NCBI GenBank assembly: GCA_963932145.1
Contig: OZ010596.1
Coordinates: forward strand, 85,935,776-85,999,775
DNA: 64,000 nt
Direction of reading: 5' to 3'
Origin: Acanthosepion lycidas
Lineage: Eukaryota; Mollusca; Cephalopoda; Sepiida; Sepiidae
The notes under the pieces were generated by a model. It did no database searches and was not told the DNA's origin. It saw only the letters and a program-made list of their open reading frames with translations. Below, in pieces: positions 1 to 9,549 of this stretch (its first letter is position 1; every line of letters begins with the position of its first letter). The position numbers and the translations under genes were made by a program.

Positions 1-393
1 TACACTTGGATTTTAATGCAAAGCTTTATTCCCCTTTTGTCCCACAACCCATGATGCAGCAAACCAAACGAAGTGCTGGCTTTTGCAATGTGATTAACAA
101 TCTTGTCATCAAGTGATGCACTTGAATTTACCATGCTCCTGAGTTATTTGAAAGATTCCACATACTTGAGATTCTTTCCATCAAATTGTAAAGGGACCTC
201 AGGAAACTTACGAACACGAGGTCTCGGTTTTACCCCTTGAATTTGCTTCAGTGTCAGGCAAGGTTAATAAATAACTTCAGTTTTTTTGACACTGATGGTA
301 AGTCTGAATGCCTTGAGTAAATCTTAAGCTTCCTCTAAAGAGTTAGCTACTACAAGGACAGCATCATCTGCAAAAAGTAGGTCGCATTTATAA
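1..393 (-). mobile_element. LINE reverse transcriptase fragment (FADD box)
   Basis: Translated on the minus strand, this stretch gives a recognisable non-LTR reverse transcriptase piece. It has the catalytic FADD box followed by AVLVVANS (about 357-382) and then TISVKKTEV, a motif usual downstream of the active site. The homologous reading continues to the window edge (KIVNHIAKAS, FGLLHHGLW). Several stop codons and frame breaks interrupt it, so it is dead. It is cut by the window start and abuts a (TATC)n/(TA)n tract upstream. Its motif spacing differs from the other two LINE groups in the window, suggesting a separate family. Confidence 0.72.
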
Positions 394-401
394 AAAGTAG
401 T

Positions 402-450
402 ATCTATCTATCTATCTATCTATCTATATATATATATATATATATATATA
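402..450. repeat. (TATC)n-(TA)n microsatellite
   Basis: TATC units grade into TA units directly upstream of a tRNA-derived SINE head. Confidence 0.95.
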
Positions 451-720
451 GGAGGCACAGAGGAGTAATGTATGGTGGCTTGGATTGAAGAATTGGAGAG
501 CTGACTTCAAATTACAGTCAAATCCATTACATTCACTTATGTGCTAATACCCTTGGGAAAGGTATGAATCCTCTTCTCTCTCCAGCTATGGGTAAATAGT
601 AGGACATACTGGGTGCTATAGCCTTGGATGACAACTGGTCTGGGAGAAGGACAGCTCTGATTTCAAGACCTGCGGAAGGTCATTTGGGGACCTTGTGACA
701 CATAGTGCACCAGGTCTCTG
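451..720 (+). mobile_element. tRNA-derived SINE, type A (cephalopod-SINE-like)
   Basis: The head GGAGGCACAGAGGAGTAATG resembles a tRNA 5' half with a pol III A box. A B-box-like GACTTCAAATTAC follows, then the body shared by at least seven other copies here (GCTAATACCCTTGGGAAAGG, CTATGGGTAAATAG, GGATGACAACTGGTCT). The 3' end after the body differs from the best copy at 52.0-52.4 kb. The build (tRNA head, conserved central domain) matches what is known of cephalopod SINEs; family assignment is inference. Confidence 0.75.
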
Positions 721-967
721 TATTCAGCCCTTCAAAAAGTGTGGATAGTTCTGCACAAAGCCTTCACCGCTATAATCAAATCATATGTGCTGGTGTCTGG
801 GTTGTCGGTTCCTAGGAACTGTTAATATGATGGAAGAGTTCACCATATAAAAATAAAAGGAAAATTATTTTACCAACATCTTTTGTCCTCTCAAAGTTTT
901 CCTTTTGTTTTTATGCATATTGTCTTTTTACAGATATATTTTATTTATATCTGAATTTTTACATACA

Positions 968-978
968 GTCACACACAC

Positions 979-1030
<52 letters not shown>
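968..1030. repeat. (CA)n-(TA)n microsatellite
   Basis: CA dinucleotides run into TA dinucleotides. The short minus-strand ORF over this tract is a poly(YI)/(CV) translation of the repeat. Confidence 0.95.
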
Positions 1031-1033
<3 letters not shown>

Positions 1034-1246
1034 TGGTAATACTTGTTTTGAAAAACCTCTGTTGGCTCAACTTGTAATATAACAAATTGATGTCCGAGGA
1101 AAAAATTGGAAATAAAAAAAGAAAGAACCAAGAAAATAACACTATACAAATCCTCTCGTCAAGTGCTTAAACTCAAAGTCCAAAGAAAAAAACCCTGAAG
1201 ATCTGTTTAGGCAAAACCTAGGTAGGTTTGCCTGGCTCCCTAGGAT

Positions 1247-1248
<2 letters not shown>

Positions 1249-1292
<44 letters not shown>
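1249..1292. repeat. (TA)n microsatellite
   Basis: Uninterrupted TA run followed by CA-rich spacer DNA. Confidence 0.95.
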
Positions 1293-1295
<3 letters not shown>

Positions 1296-1334
1296 AACAC
1301 ACATACTACACACACACATACATATATACATACA

Positions 1335-2069
1335 TATCATTTCACCTCAAGCAAGGCAACAAAACTGCTAAGATGTAGGGAGTTACTTAATGTGAAAGAA
1401 TATAAGAAAAATAAAAACATTAAGACACGAGAACAATAAAAGAACAAAAGCTAACAACTGACATTGCATTTAAATTGCTTTCCAATCAAGTTTTCTCTTC
1501 AAAATGAAGAGCAAACTTGATTGTAAAGCAAAAACTAGAAGAGTGTTCCAAAAGTGATATGTGCAAGAAAAGAAACTGAGAGCATAGACGTTATAATGAC
1601 ATGTAGCAGCCATTTCAACTGTAAAATAATGAAACCTTCTGGCCAATCTAGTACTATGCTTAAATTCATAAAGTCTAGGTACCATAGAAGAAAGTTCATG
1701 AGAACACTTACCATGAAAGTATTTATAGAAAAGGCACAGCAAAGCTACGTTCCAGCAGTGGGAAAGTGACTAAAGCTTAGATGGCAGGACAGGACTGATG
1801 ACATTTTTTTGTATTTTATCAAGGATCTCTAAACATATAACAGGGACACCAGACTGTACATAGCAACAATATTCAAAGCATGGATGAATGGTAGACTTAT
1901 AAATATGTAAAATAGATTTGTGTGAGAAAATTATCTAGCATGAAACAGTGAACAAACTTTCCTAGCAGCAGATTTAGCAATTGATTCAATATAATCTTCC
2001 CACTTCATATCAGCTGAAAACGTTGGCCTGAGAAGGTGCAATGAGTCACTGTCCTGGAGGTTAGCCTTA

Positions 2070-2072
<3 letters not shown>
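1335..2072 (-). mobile_element. CR1/Jockey-like LINE 3' half (family 1)
   Basis: Minus-strand translation gives the C-terminal part of a LINE ORF2. It contains FYKYFHGKCSHELSSMVPRL, then EFKHSTRLARR and a tryptophan-asparagine (WN) box, repeated with variations at seven other places in this window. Downstream, toward 1335, lies the short A-rich tail typical of the family. Frame changes and stops make it non-functional. It is 5' truncated at an (AT)n(AG)n tract near 2073. The similar ORFs on the opposite strand are shadows. Confidence 0.75.

Positions 2073-2130
<58 letters not shown>
2073..2130. repeat. (AT)n-(AG)n microsatellite
   Basis: It separates the LINE fragment from a deleted mariner element whose TIR starts at 2131. 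Confidence 0.95.
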
Positions 2131-2684
2131 TTGGCCAGAAAGTCCTGAATCTCTTAGGAAGCGGAAAGAAAACAATACCAACATTTATTCTTCAAAATAA
2201 AATCCATCATTCTCAGCAATCTGCTGCCAGCGATCAGCCAGCATCCAAATCTGTCCCAGATACAAGTCCACTGGCTTTGAATCAAAAAACAAGCTTCCTT
2301 CACTCCATGAAAAGTGTTGAATCACTGGTTGCTGAGGAAGTGTGCCATTGAGCGGAATAAACCATAATCACTCAGAGCGGCACCAGGACTGAATGGTGGG
2401 TATCTAAGAATCTCAACACCGTCTATCTGTTTGAATTCCTTCTTAGTCAACCTGGCCTCGGATTGCCTTGCTGAAAAATAGACTGACCCTGACTGACCAA
2501 AGCAAGATACTCCTCCTTTAGTTTGTCATACATATGGTCTAACTGCTGGCAATACTGTTTTGCATTGATGGCATGATTTTGTGGAACAAGCTCGAAATGC
2601 AGCACTCCTTGGAAATTCCACCAGACAGAGATCAAGAGTTGTTATTTTCTTTCTGCTTCCTGTGTCAGGACCTTCTGGCCAGCC
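2131..2684 (-). mobile_element. Internally deleted mariner element, C-terminal transposase
   Basis: The ends are inverted repeats about 45 bp long: TTGGCCAGAAAGTCCTGAAT at 2131 mirrors TTCTGGCC near 2680, and AGGAAGC..GAAAGAAAA follows on both sides. Read on the minus strand from 2640 down, the interior encodes a mariner-type transposase C-terminal half: ISVWWNFQGV, HAINAKQYCQQLD, then a DxARP-like segment (GNPRPG here) and a degraded SDYGLFRSM. The N-terminal half is missing, so the right TIR sits next to the middle of the gene. Several stops confirm decay. Confidence 0.8.
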
Positions 2685-2859
2685 TAATATATACATACAT
2701 ATGTAGAGAAACATGGTACTTAAGGTTTAAAATAAATGTTTAAAAATGAAAAATATTCTTGAAGCTTTTTAGCTTTAATTTCAAGCTAATAGATTAAATT
2801 TAATAATTCCAGTAAGAAAAATACTTTGCTGTATTTCAGAACTAGTTTAAATTGACTGG

Positions 2860-3090
2860 AAGTAGTTATTTTTTTTTGACATTATGTCACTATCACTAGT
2901 GATCACTCCAAACCCCTTTGTAATCACCATCGGACTCATCCAGCTCTTTCCAAATCCTTTTGCACTGTCCTCAGATTGACACCCAAACACTCTGAATTGT
3001 TCATATTGGAGCTTCAGGCATGAATGCCAAGCAGTACAGCATCTTGTTTCCAAATTTCTGGAATAGTGAATTGTGTCATGGTGCACTTTT
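2860..3090 (-). mobile_element. Second mariner/Tc1-type remnant with internal deletion
   Basis: Minus-strand reading starts MTQFTIPEIW and continues to a helix-turn-helix segment (VNLRTVQ, then WKELDESDGDYKG after a frame change). It then jumps directly to FGVITSDSDIM, which in full-length relatives lies far downstream in the catalytic region. This looks like a recombination-deleted gene. No TIRs were found with certainty. One in-frame stop and at least two frameshifts are visible. Confidence 0.6.
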
Positions 3091-3340
3091 TCACACAGAT
3101 GGTGCCCAACTGACTCTACTATACTGTGCAGTTAATACACAATTATTAAATTACATGATCCTGTAGCCAACAAGGAAACTAATACAACATTCAGAAGAAA
3201 CCTTGTTTTACAACAAATAACAAGAGCTAAAATTAAATCCAACATTTAAATAATGAAATCCAAAAACATAATGAGATACTAAAAAACTCCTTGATTAAAT
3301 AAAAAAACAATCTCAGTACATTGTTAATGAAACTTGTATA

Positions 3341-3697
3341 TACAGGTTGATTGAAAAGTAACTCCCTATTTTATGTATGAATGGCCAGCCAGGAATCCTA
3401 ACTTAACATCAGGTGACTTTTTTTTCTTTTGGGGCTAGTTAAAGGAGCAAGTCTACTATACCAAACCAAGACTTTGGAAGAACTTGAAAGGTGAATACAA
3501 GAAGTTATGTCTTCCATACCACAGACGTTCAGTTGATGCAATTCCTGGGCACCTCCAGAAGCTGGTGCCCATATTGAATTTTAAATAAAACCTCATGCTA
3601 AATGCTTTCCTTTTATATCCATTTCTTGTAAAAATTATAGTTAATAAATAAATTATAAGTATTCTGAAATGGGGAGTTATTTTAAAATCACCCTGTA
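3341..3697 (+). mobile_element. Third mariner-type deletion derivative with TIRs
   Basis: The terminal inverted repeats are about 30 bp. The left end TACAGGTTGATTGAAAAGTA mirrors the right end, whose reverse complement starts TACAGGGTGATTTTAAAATA; both continue AACTCCC. TA dinucleotides lie at both ends. The interior on the plus strand keeps only the transposase C-terminus: FFSFGASxGAS, KTLEELEGEY, PYHRRSVDAIPGHLQKLVP. The catalytic DD region is gone. Confidence 0.75.
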
Positions 3698-3712
3698 AAT
3701 GTATATGGTGAT

Positions 3713-3841
3713 TTTCTAAGTGTAGATGTGGCACAAGGCCAAAAGTAAGGAGGTATCCAGTGAGGATTGAACTCACTATTTAAGCATAATTGATCTAGCG
3801 AGACAAGCTCACCAACCATTACACTATGTTGTAGTGTTCCC
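3713..3841 (-). mobile_element. tRNA-derived SINE, type D
   Basis: The reverse complement shows a tRNA-like head (AATGGTTGGTGAGCTTGTCT, B-box-like GAGTTCAATCCTC) and a short tail ending near TGTGGCACAAGGCC. A second copy in the same orientation lies at 62.69-62.81 kb next to a U6-like sequence. Confidence 0.6.
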
Positions 3842-3850
3842 CTGTATATG

Positions 3851-3878
3851 TATATGTGTGTGTGTGTGTGTGTGTGTG
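3851..3878. repeat. (TG)n microsatellite
   Basis: TG run directly at the head end of the SINE. Confidence 0.9.
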
Positions 3879-4060
3879 AATAAATAGTTCAAAAGAATAA
3901 AATAGAATAAAGGACATAGAGAAATGGAGCAAGAAAATATGATATAAGCTGACTGTGATTGTTAATTCCTGAGAGTATATACATGTAAGTAATAAATGAA
4001 TCAATAGAATTAAAAGGAATATAATACAGAAAAATATAGGATGCAAACTTGCAAATTATA

Positions 4061-4140
4061 TTAGGTTGGTGCAAAAGTAATATCGTTTTTTGACGTTAAA
4101 AAATACGTCAAAAAACGATATTATTTTTGCACCAACCCAA
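4061..4140. mobile_element. 80-bp palindromic mariner MITE (MADE1-like), copy 1
   Basis: An almost perfect palindrome of 80 bp is flanked by TA on both sides (4059-4060 and 4141-4142), the target duplication of Tc1/mariner elements. The end TTAGGTTGGTGCAAAAGTAA is the terminus known from Hsmar1-group mariners and the human MITE MADE1, also 80 bp. The inner arm (ATATCG, TTTTTTGACGTT) differs from MADE1. No coding capacity. Confidence 0.9.
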
Positions 4141-4142
4141 TA

Positions 4143-4440
4143 AAAAATATATATGGGGTGATGCGAGAAATGTTTCATGGTAAAAGTGTATCAGTAATCT
4201 TTCTCTGTTAATTATTATTAAAAAAAAATGATTGCTTTTTCTTGTTTTAGAAAATTGGGTCTCTTATAATGCCTTTTTTTTACTAAATGCATAGGAGAAA
4301 CCATCAAAGACAGATTTTGCATATTTTTATGACTTAAATTTAATAGATACTGTTGTAGGGAATGAACTGATAACTCTCAATATACAAAGAACTGTTACAC
4401 CTCTATTAAATGAACTGTTCCAGTAGTAATATAAGCATCT
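4143..4440. other. AT-rich, nothing recognised
   Basis: No ORF, repeat family or motif recognised. Confidence 0.5.
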
Positions 4441-4449
4441 ATGGTGTTG

Positions 4450-4925
4450 GTCTCAGGGTCTTGCTTTCCAGCAAGCATCAAAATGTCGAACTCTCTGCCT
4501 TCAGGCATAGAGGAATCCAGACGAAGCTATGCTGGAGGGCAGAGTCTCATCTGGGGTGGTAGACAGTTACCCAACTCAGTGTATACAGGGTCTACGGGGA
4601 ATTTTTGCCCAAGCCTACAGGCTTGGTTTTGCCCCGCATTAAAAAAAGGTCTTGTGCCACATCATGCCTCGTGTGGAGGTAAGGTAAATAACCTTGCTTT
4701 CCGGCAAGCATCAAGACATTGAACTCTCTGCCTTCGGGCAGAGGGGAACCCAGATGAGTCTGTACCAAAGGGCAGACTCTCATCTGGGGAGGATGACAAA
4801 CCCAATCCTGTGTATGAATTGTTTGCAGGAAATTTTTGCCCAAGCCTATTGGCTCGGATTGCCTCACATAAAAATTGGCCTTGTGCCACATCCTGCCTTG
4901 TAGTGAGGTTGGGTAAATATCATTT
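4450..4925 (+). repeat. Tandem duplication of a GC-richer repeat (type F)
   Basis: There are two units of about 230 bp (about 4463-4690 and 4691-4925). Each starts CTTGCTTTCC(A/G)GCAAGCATC and carries CTCTCTGCCTTC, a CTCATCTGGGG segment, AATTTTTGCCCAAGCCTA and an end like CTTGTGCCACATC.TGCCT. A diverged relative of the end is at 29.86-30.17 kb, so it is a dispersed element in tandem, perhaps SINE-like. The overlapping ORFs on both strands of about 70-100 codons have no recognised homology. Confidence 0.7.
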
Positions 4926-5123
4926 GCTTTCCAGCTTCAGATGAACTTGTAAATATCTACTTGCATTGTTCTTGTTTAAGATAAACCCTTATACTTTGCA
5001 AGTTGCCGTTCTAGTTATTATTTCAATAACCACTCCGGACATCATTACAAAAGATACAAAGGCTTCCATTATAAAAATATATAGCTATCTTATAATCTTT
5101 TTTTCCCTATATACATACAGGCT

Positions 5124-5388
5124 TACTGCCATATCACATTGAAATAATAGTTCTCATGCGATCACCAGAGTTAAGTAACGTTGAGCCTTACCAGTACCAA
5201 AAATTGAAGAGACAAATTTCAATTCTGGTTAGGTTTGTTATATTCATTTATGTACAAATACTAGTCCCCCCCACCCCAGCTATGGTTTAATTAGTGGGAC
5301 TTGCATCAACAAGTCATTATTATCTTTCAAAGATCTTACAATCTAAAAAAGATTTTCTGGGTTGATAAGCCATAAAAAATAAATATGG
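5124..5388 (+). mobile_element. 5S-rRNA-headed SINE, internally deleted
   Basis: The head GCCATATCACATTGAAATAA...GATCACCAGAGTTAAGTAAC reads as a diverged 5S rRNA 5' half including the internal promoter region. The 5S 3' half and most of the tRNA-like middle are missing. The body (CTATGG.TTAATTAGTGGGAC, TCTTACAATCTAA) and tail (GGGTTGATAAGCCATAAAAA) match copies at 35.4 and 41.8 kb. Confidence 0.8.
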
Positions 5389-5389
5389 A

Positions 5390-6010
5390 GTTGCATACCT
5401 CATGCAGGTTCAAGTCATATGTTGGATTAATAAATAAAAATCCATAATTTCTGTGAACTATGGAATTTTTTATTTTTATTTTTCTTTCTTAGTGTTCACA
5501 TCCAGCTTATAGAGTGAATCAGAAAGAGATCTAGTTTGAAGCAGAATATAATGGGCAGTTGCTATGAAAGAAAGATTTGTTCTCCCATTTGAATTTTCCC
5601 CATTATTATATCCATGATATAATAACACTGTACTTCATGGGCATAACAGAATAGCTGAATGGAAAAAGATGAAAAACATGCTTTGTTCTCAGACAGTTTT
5701 ATAATGCTATGTCATACACAAAGTTAGATATATACACATATACATGTAACCCATGCAGAGAAATTATATATAACAACAAATGGTGTGTAAAAAAGGGGAA
5801 CCTTACTTGCAATATTTTTCAAAGGTGCTTTCTCTATGAACCTGGTTAGGTTATGTGTTTTTTTTTCTGTAAGACCTACTGCTGTGGGCTAGAGACATCC
5901 TTCTTCTCTGGGCTCTACATCACAATTGCCTTTCATCATTTTATCCCCTGATGTCATTTACCAGCTGTCACATGACCCTTGTGACTTTCTCAATGTTGTT
6001 TCTATCACTA
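5390..6010. other. AT-rich, nothing recognised
   Basis: No coherent ORF and no match to the repeat families seen elsewhere in the window. Confidence 0.5.
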
Positions 6011-6066
6011 CATGTACCCACACCATGTGGCAGGTTCTAGAACCTGCCACATGGAGTGGGTACATG
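6011..6066. repeat. 56-bp near-perfect palindrome
   Basis: Arms of 28 bp meet without spacer at TTCTAGAA. The outer ends are CATGTACCCAC and GTGGGTACATG, with one mismatched pair. It is GC-richer than its surroundings. No flanking target duplication is obvious. Confidence 0.9.
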
Positions 6067-6660
6067 CATAAAGGGTACAGATTGACTTAAACCAAATACC
6101 AATGATTAAATACAAGGATTCTTGAATTTTGTAAACCTTTTCTGATAGTAACATTTTCAGTATTTTATGCCATTAGCAATTTTCACTAAGGAAGATCATA
6201 TGTGTAAATATCTTGTTCTTTAGAAACAGGAAATACTCATTATTTTTTTCTCTAGGGAAGAAATATATATTTTTTCTTTTCAAAAATATTTTTTGTATAG
6301 TCAAATGAATAAATTATATTAAAATCACATGTAGTGGCATGTTTTAATCACACTGTCATCAGTGATAACATTATATCAAGGTTTATATTTTTGTAATTAT
6401 AGAAAATATATTTTCTTCAAAGAAAAAAAATCAACATTTCTCCATTTCTAAAGCAGATGGTTATATGATCTTCTGTGGTGAAATTTGTTGCAGTAACTTC
6501 CACAAAAATTTACCTTGAGTTTTTCTAATAATGAAGCCTGCTTTATGATGAGTTATCTCATGTTGCCCACTGGTCGGAAAAGGTCATGCCTGTCATAAAG
6601 TGTCTAGAAGCCCAAACGAAAAAAATTTATAGAATTTTCTTCTTTTTTCCTACACATAAT
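6067..6660. other. AT-rich, nothing firm
   Basis: The last 100 bases lead into a mariner-like coding remnant and could be its untranslated end. Confidence 0.4.
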
Positions 6661-6669
6661 CTTTTTTTC

Positions 6670-7160
6670 AAAATGGCTGCCTCTCTGGTACATGTAGAAA
6701 GTAAAGAAGAATGTGCTGCAGATATTTACAGGAGGTTAGTGAATGTTATGGAAAGGCTTCACTAGATGTAAGCATAGTAAGGAGATTTGTCAAGTTAATC
6801 TTTAGCACTCTGTATTATTAATATTAATTTACTTAGTATTGTATTCTTTCTCTAGGTCTCTCAGTTGCAGTATCTTTTATTGTCAATTTCACACAAAGTT
6901 GTTTTCTGTTGCCATAGCAGTATATGACAACACAACTATGAAATTCAAACACACTATTGTTCAGGGATCAGTCACCTTCTGTGGCAAGATAAACATTTAT
7001 ACAGAAAATGAAGTCACAGAGTGATAAATGTTAATGGTTATCATAGAGAGAAAGGAGAAACTAATCTTAGTGACGGACCAGCTGCTACTGTGAATGTGGA
7101 TAAATCTGAGGATACACTGAAATCAAGCATGGCTGATCATGTACAAAGTGAAAAGCATAC
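6670..7160 (+). mobile_element. Mariner-type transposase N-terminus, interrupted
   Basis: An ATG near 6673 opens MAASLVHVESKEECAADIYR, followed after a one-base shift by YGKASLDVSIVRRFVK. This is a helix-turn-helix segment like that of SETMAR-type mariners. About 240 bp later, CHRERKGETNLSDGPAA and NVDKSED resemble the next part of such transposases. The intervening 6790-7030 carries an unrelated 61-codon ORF and may be an insertion. No TIRs were confirmed. Confidence 0.42.
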
Positions 7161-7394
7161 TCATCAACTACTATGAAATAAAGTCAAGATAACAGACTGA
7201 AAATGACACTGAAAATATAAGCATACAATGTTAGACTCTAACAACTTCTTCAGTAGATATAGCATAGAGATAAGCACTCTGTGGAAGCCTCTGATTAAGA
7301 AAGAAATGGCACTTAAAAATTCCCCAACCTGAGTGCTGATATTGATTAAGGTGTCAAAATAATACTACTGGATTATCCAAGAGACACACAGTTG

Positions 7395-7500
7395 AGTAGA
7401 TAGTAGCATGGTTAAAACATATCTAGCTTTCCTGACAGCTATGAGTTCAACCTGGGTCGGGTAGTACTGAAAAGTCATATACCCTGATTCAGTGGACAAA
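7395..7500 (+). mobile_element. Possible tRNA-derived SINE head
   Basis: TAGCATGGTTAAAACATATC followed 35 bases later by TGAGTTCAACCTGGG resembles spaced A and B boxes of a tRNA. Only one copy is seen, so the call is tentative. Confidence 0.35.
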
Positions 7501-7524
7501 GGGGCAAGAAAGAATTAACTGAAA

Positions 7525-8015
7525 TAAGATTTACATGAGCTTCTTGATAAAATTCAAAGAAGAATCAGCAATATTATTGATCCTGATCTGGCAGCTCAGC
7601 TTCAGTCACTTTCCAAACATTGTAAGGTTGCCTTTCACTATAAATACTTTCATGGTAATTGTTTGGATGAGCTGTTAGCTTCTTAGACTACCCTCTTTGT
7701 ACCTAGACTTTCTGAATTTAAGCACAGTACTAGACTGGCATTGAGATTTCAATAATTTACAGTTGCACTGGTTAGATGTAAGTATAAATTCTAACATTTT
7801 CTTTTCTTGCACTTCTCGACTCTATACTTTCCAGCCAACTTTAATCTGCAAAAATTTAAATGCAATGTCAATCGCTATCTACTGTCCTCCTGATTACTCT
7901 TTTCTCTTCCTGCTCATTATTAATCTTTCTGTTCATAATTCTTCCACACCCTGTAAGCCCTTGTGTCTTATTAGCTTTACTGTCTTGCATGGGGTGAAAC
8001 CGATTTAAAAAAAAT
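7525..8015 (+). mobile_element. CR1/Jockey-like LINE 3' half (family 1)
   Basis: The plus strand reads LDKIQRRISNIIDPDLAAQL, YKYFHGNCLDEL, PRLSEFKHSTRLA, then CTSRLYTFQPTLICKNLNA and NRYLLSS, and finally the family tail CTTGCATGGGGTGAAACCGA with A's. Frames shift several times, and one TAG follows DELLAS. It is 5' truncated, as are all family members here. Confidence 0.75.
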
Positions 8016-8189
8016 CCTCCAAGAATGGAAAAGAAAATGAGAAAACATTCATGGGTTGAAGAAAATGCTTGGTTCAAAATTCCAAGAAGATCACTCAGTA
8101 TGACAGACACCTGAAAAAAGTCAAAGAGTATGGTAGACAAAGACATGGATATAATAGTTTAAATGATTATACTAGTCCTAATAGAAGTC

Positions 8190-8492
8190 AAGTCAATTGT
8201 CATATGTGATATATGCTTGGGTGATCATGTCTCTTTTGATTCATGAATGACTAGGCAGAAGTTTTCCTGCAGTAGACTGCTGTTTCTTTCTGTGGTAGAG
8301 TAGTTTCCAACCAAGGCTATAAGACTGAGTCTGTTCTGCTATTCAAACCATAGCTGGGGGAGAAGGGTTGGATTCATACCTTTCCAAAGGTTATTTGTTC
8401 GTAAGAGAATATAAAAAATTTGAATGGAATTCAAACTTGGTTCTCTGATTTCTCATTCTGAGCCATTATTCATTACATCACTCACACATCCA
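8190..8492 (-). mobile_element. tRNA-derived SINE type A, near full length
   Basis: The reverse complement shows the head (AGTGATGTAATGAATAATGG with a following B box), the central domain and the 3' part with ATGATCACCCAAGCATATAT. About 300 bp; aligns throughout with the copy at 52.05-52.36 kb. Confidence 0.8.
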
Positions 8493-8539
8493 GTCCTAAT
8501 GGAAAGATATACAATAATAAAATCTAATATATAATTAAA

Positions 8540-9328
8540 CATAATTCCTTGTGCCTTTTCCATAAATACTTTCATGGTAATTGTTCTCATGAACTTTCCT
8601 CTATAGTACCTAGACTTTATGAATTTAAGTGCAGTACTAGATTGGCAGCAAGGTCTCATCATTTTTCTAGACCGCTAGATCTAACTGTATGTTCTATGCT
8701 AAGAGTCTCTTCTATCACACTTCATGCTTGTGGAAATCTCTTCCCAGTCAACTTTGATCTTCAAAAATTTAAATGCAATGTCAATCGCTATCTTTTGTCT
8801 TCTTAATTCCTATTCTTTTATTGTCCTCTCACCTTAATCCATCCTGGGTATGGCAATAAACTACATCCGCGTCCTGGGTAAGATGATAAACTATGTCCAA
8901 CAGCAAGGCCTCTGATCAGGAGGTTTTGAGGAGCATGGAATCACCTCTTAATTGCTGGTGTTCCCAGATCCATCCTGACCCGGGGTGGTAGCACCTGTTA
9001 GAGTCCCAATTATGGGTAAATATTTAGCCCCCAAACTGGGGTTAAAACACATGTAAATGTAAAAATAGGTTTTAACCATAAATACTTTGTAAAAAAAAAA
9101 TTATTACCAGCAATGCATTTTTGAAAAAAGAAAGTACCAGCAATACATTTTTGAAGACAAAATATTACCAGAAATAAAATCTTTGTCGGCATTAAATAAC
9201 CAATTGAGGTTGATATGCCGTAAAACAAAACAAACCAAACCTCTCTCCTTAATAGTAGTTTTTCTCATAACCTGTTGTGTCTTAGTGGCTTTATTGCCTT
9301 GTTTTGGATGAAATGATTAAAAGAAAAA
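8540..9328 (+). mobile_element. CR1/Jockey-like LINE 3' half, split by an insertion
   Basis: Family 1 coding remnant: NKYFHGNCSHELSSIVPRLY, then CGNLFPVNFDLQKFKCNVNRY. It stops at 8838 and resumes at 9254 with the family 3' untranslated tail (CTTAGTGGCTTTATTGCCTT, GGATGAAATGATTAAAAG). A 401-bp element sits between, flanked by a duplicated 14-mer, so the LINE was present first. Confidence 0.75.
8839..9239 (+). mobile_element. SINE-like insertion with 14-bp target duplication
   Basis: The 401-bp segment is bounded by CCTCTCACCTTAAT (8825-8838) and CCTCTCTCCTTAAT (9240-9253), a 14-bp direct repeat with one mismatch. It starts ATCCATCCTGGGTATGGC and ends in ATATGCCGTAAAACAAAACA, a C-spaced A-rich tail as expected of a SINE. 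GATCAGGAGGTTTTGAGG and GGTGGTAGCACCTG lie in the head half. The tail part carries an internal repeat (ACCAGCAAT.CATTTTTGAA twice). Confidence 0.72.
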
Positions 9329-9549
9329 ATTTGTTTTTTAAAATTTACTACAGGTGTAGTATTGAATGAAAACTAGCTCGGGTAATAATAAAATGCTGGG
9401 GCTTGTAGTAATAGTTCAATGTATGTCAAAGAAAAAACAAACCACAGACAAATCTTTAAGCTTGTAATGAAGTTTTTTCAATGCAATAGGTGAGATTTGA
9501 CCATTACTGTTTATAGCAGTGTAGTTCCATCAGACAATCAGCCTAACAA

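Noticed and set aside
4061-4140. Human DNA contamination because of MADE1-like ends
   Set aside because: The inner arms differ from human MADE1, the two copies differ from each other, and both are nested in repeats typical of this genome.
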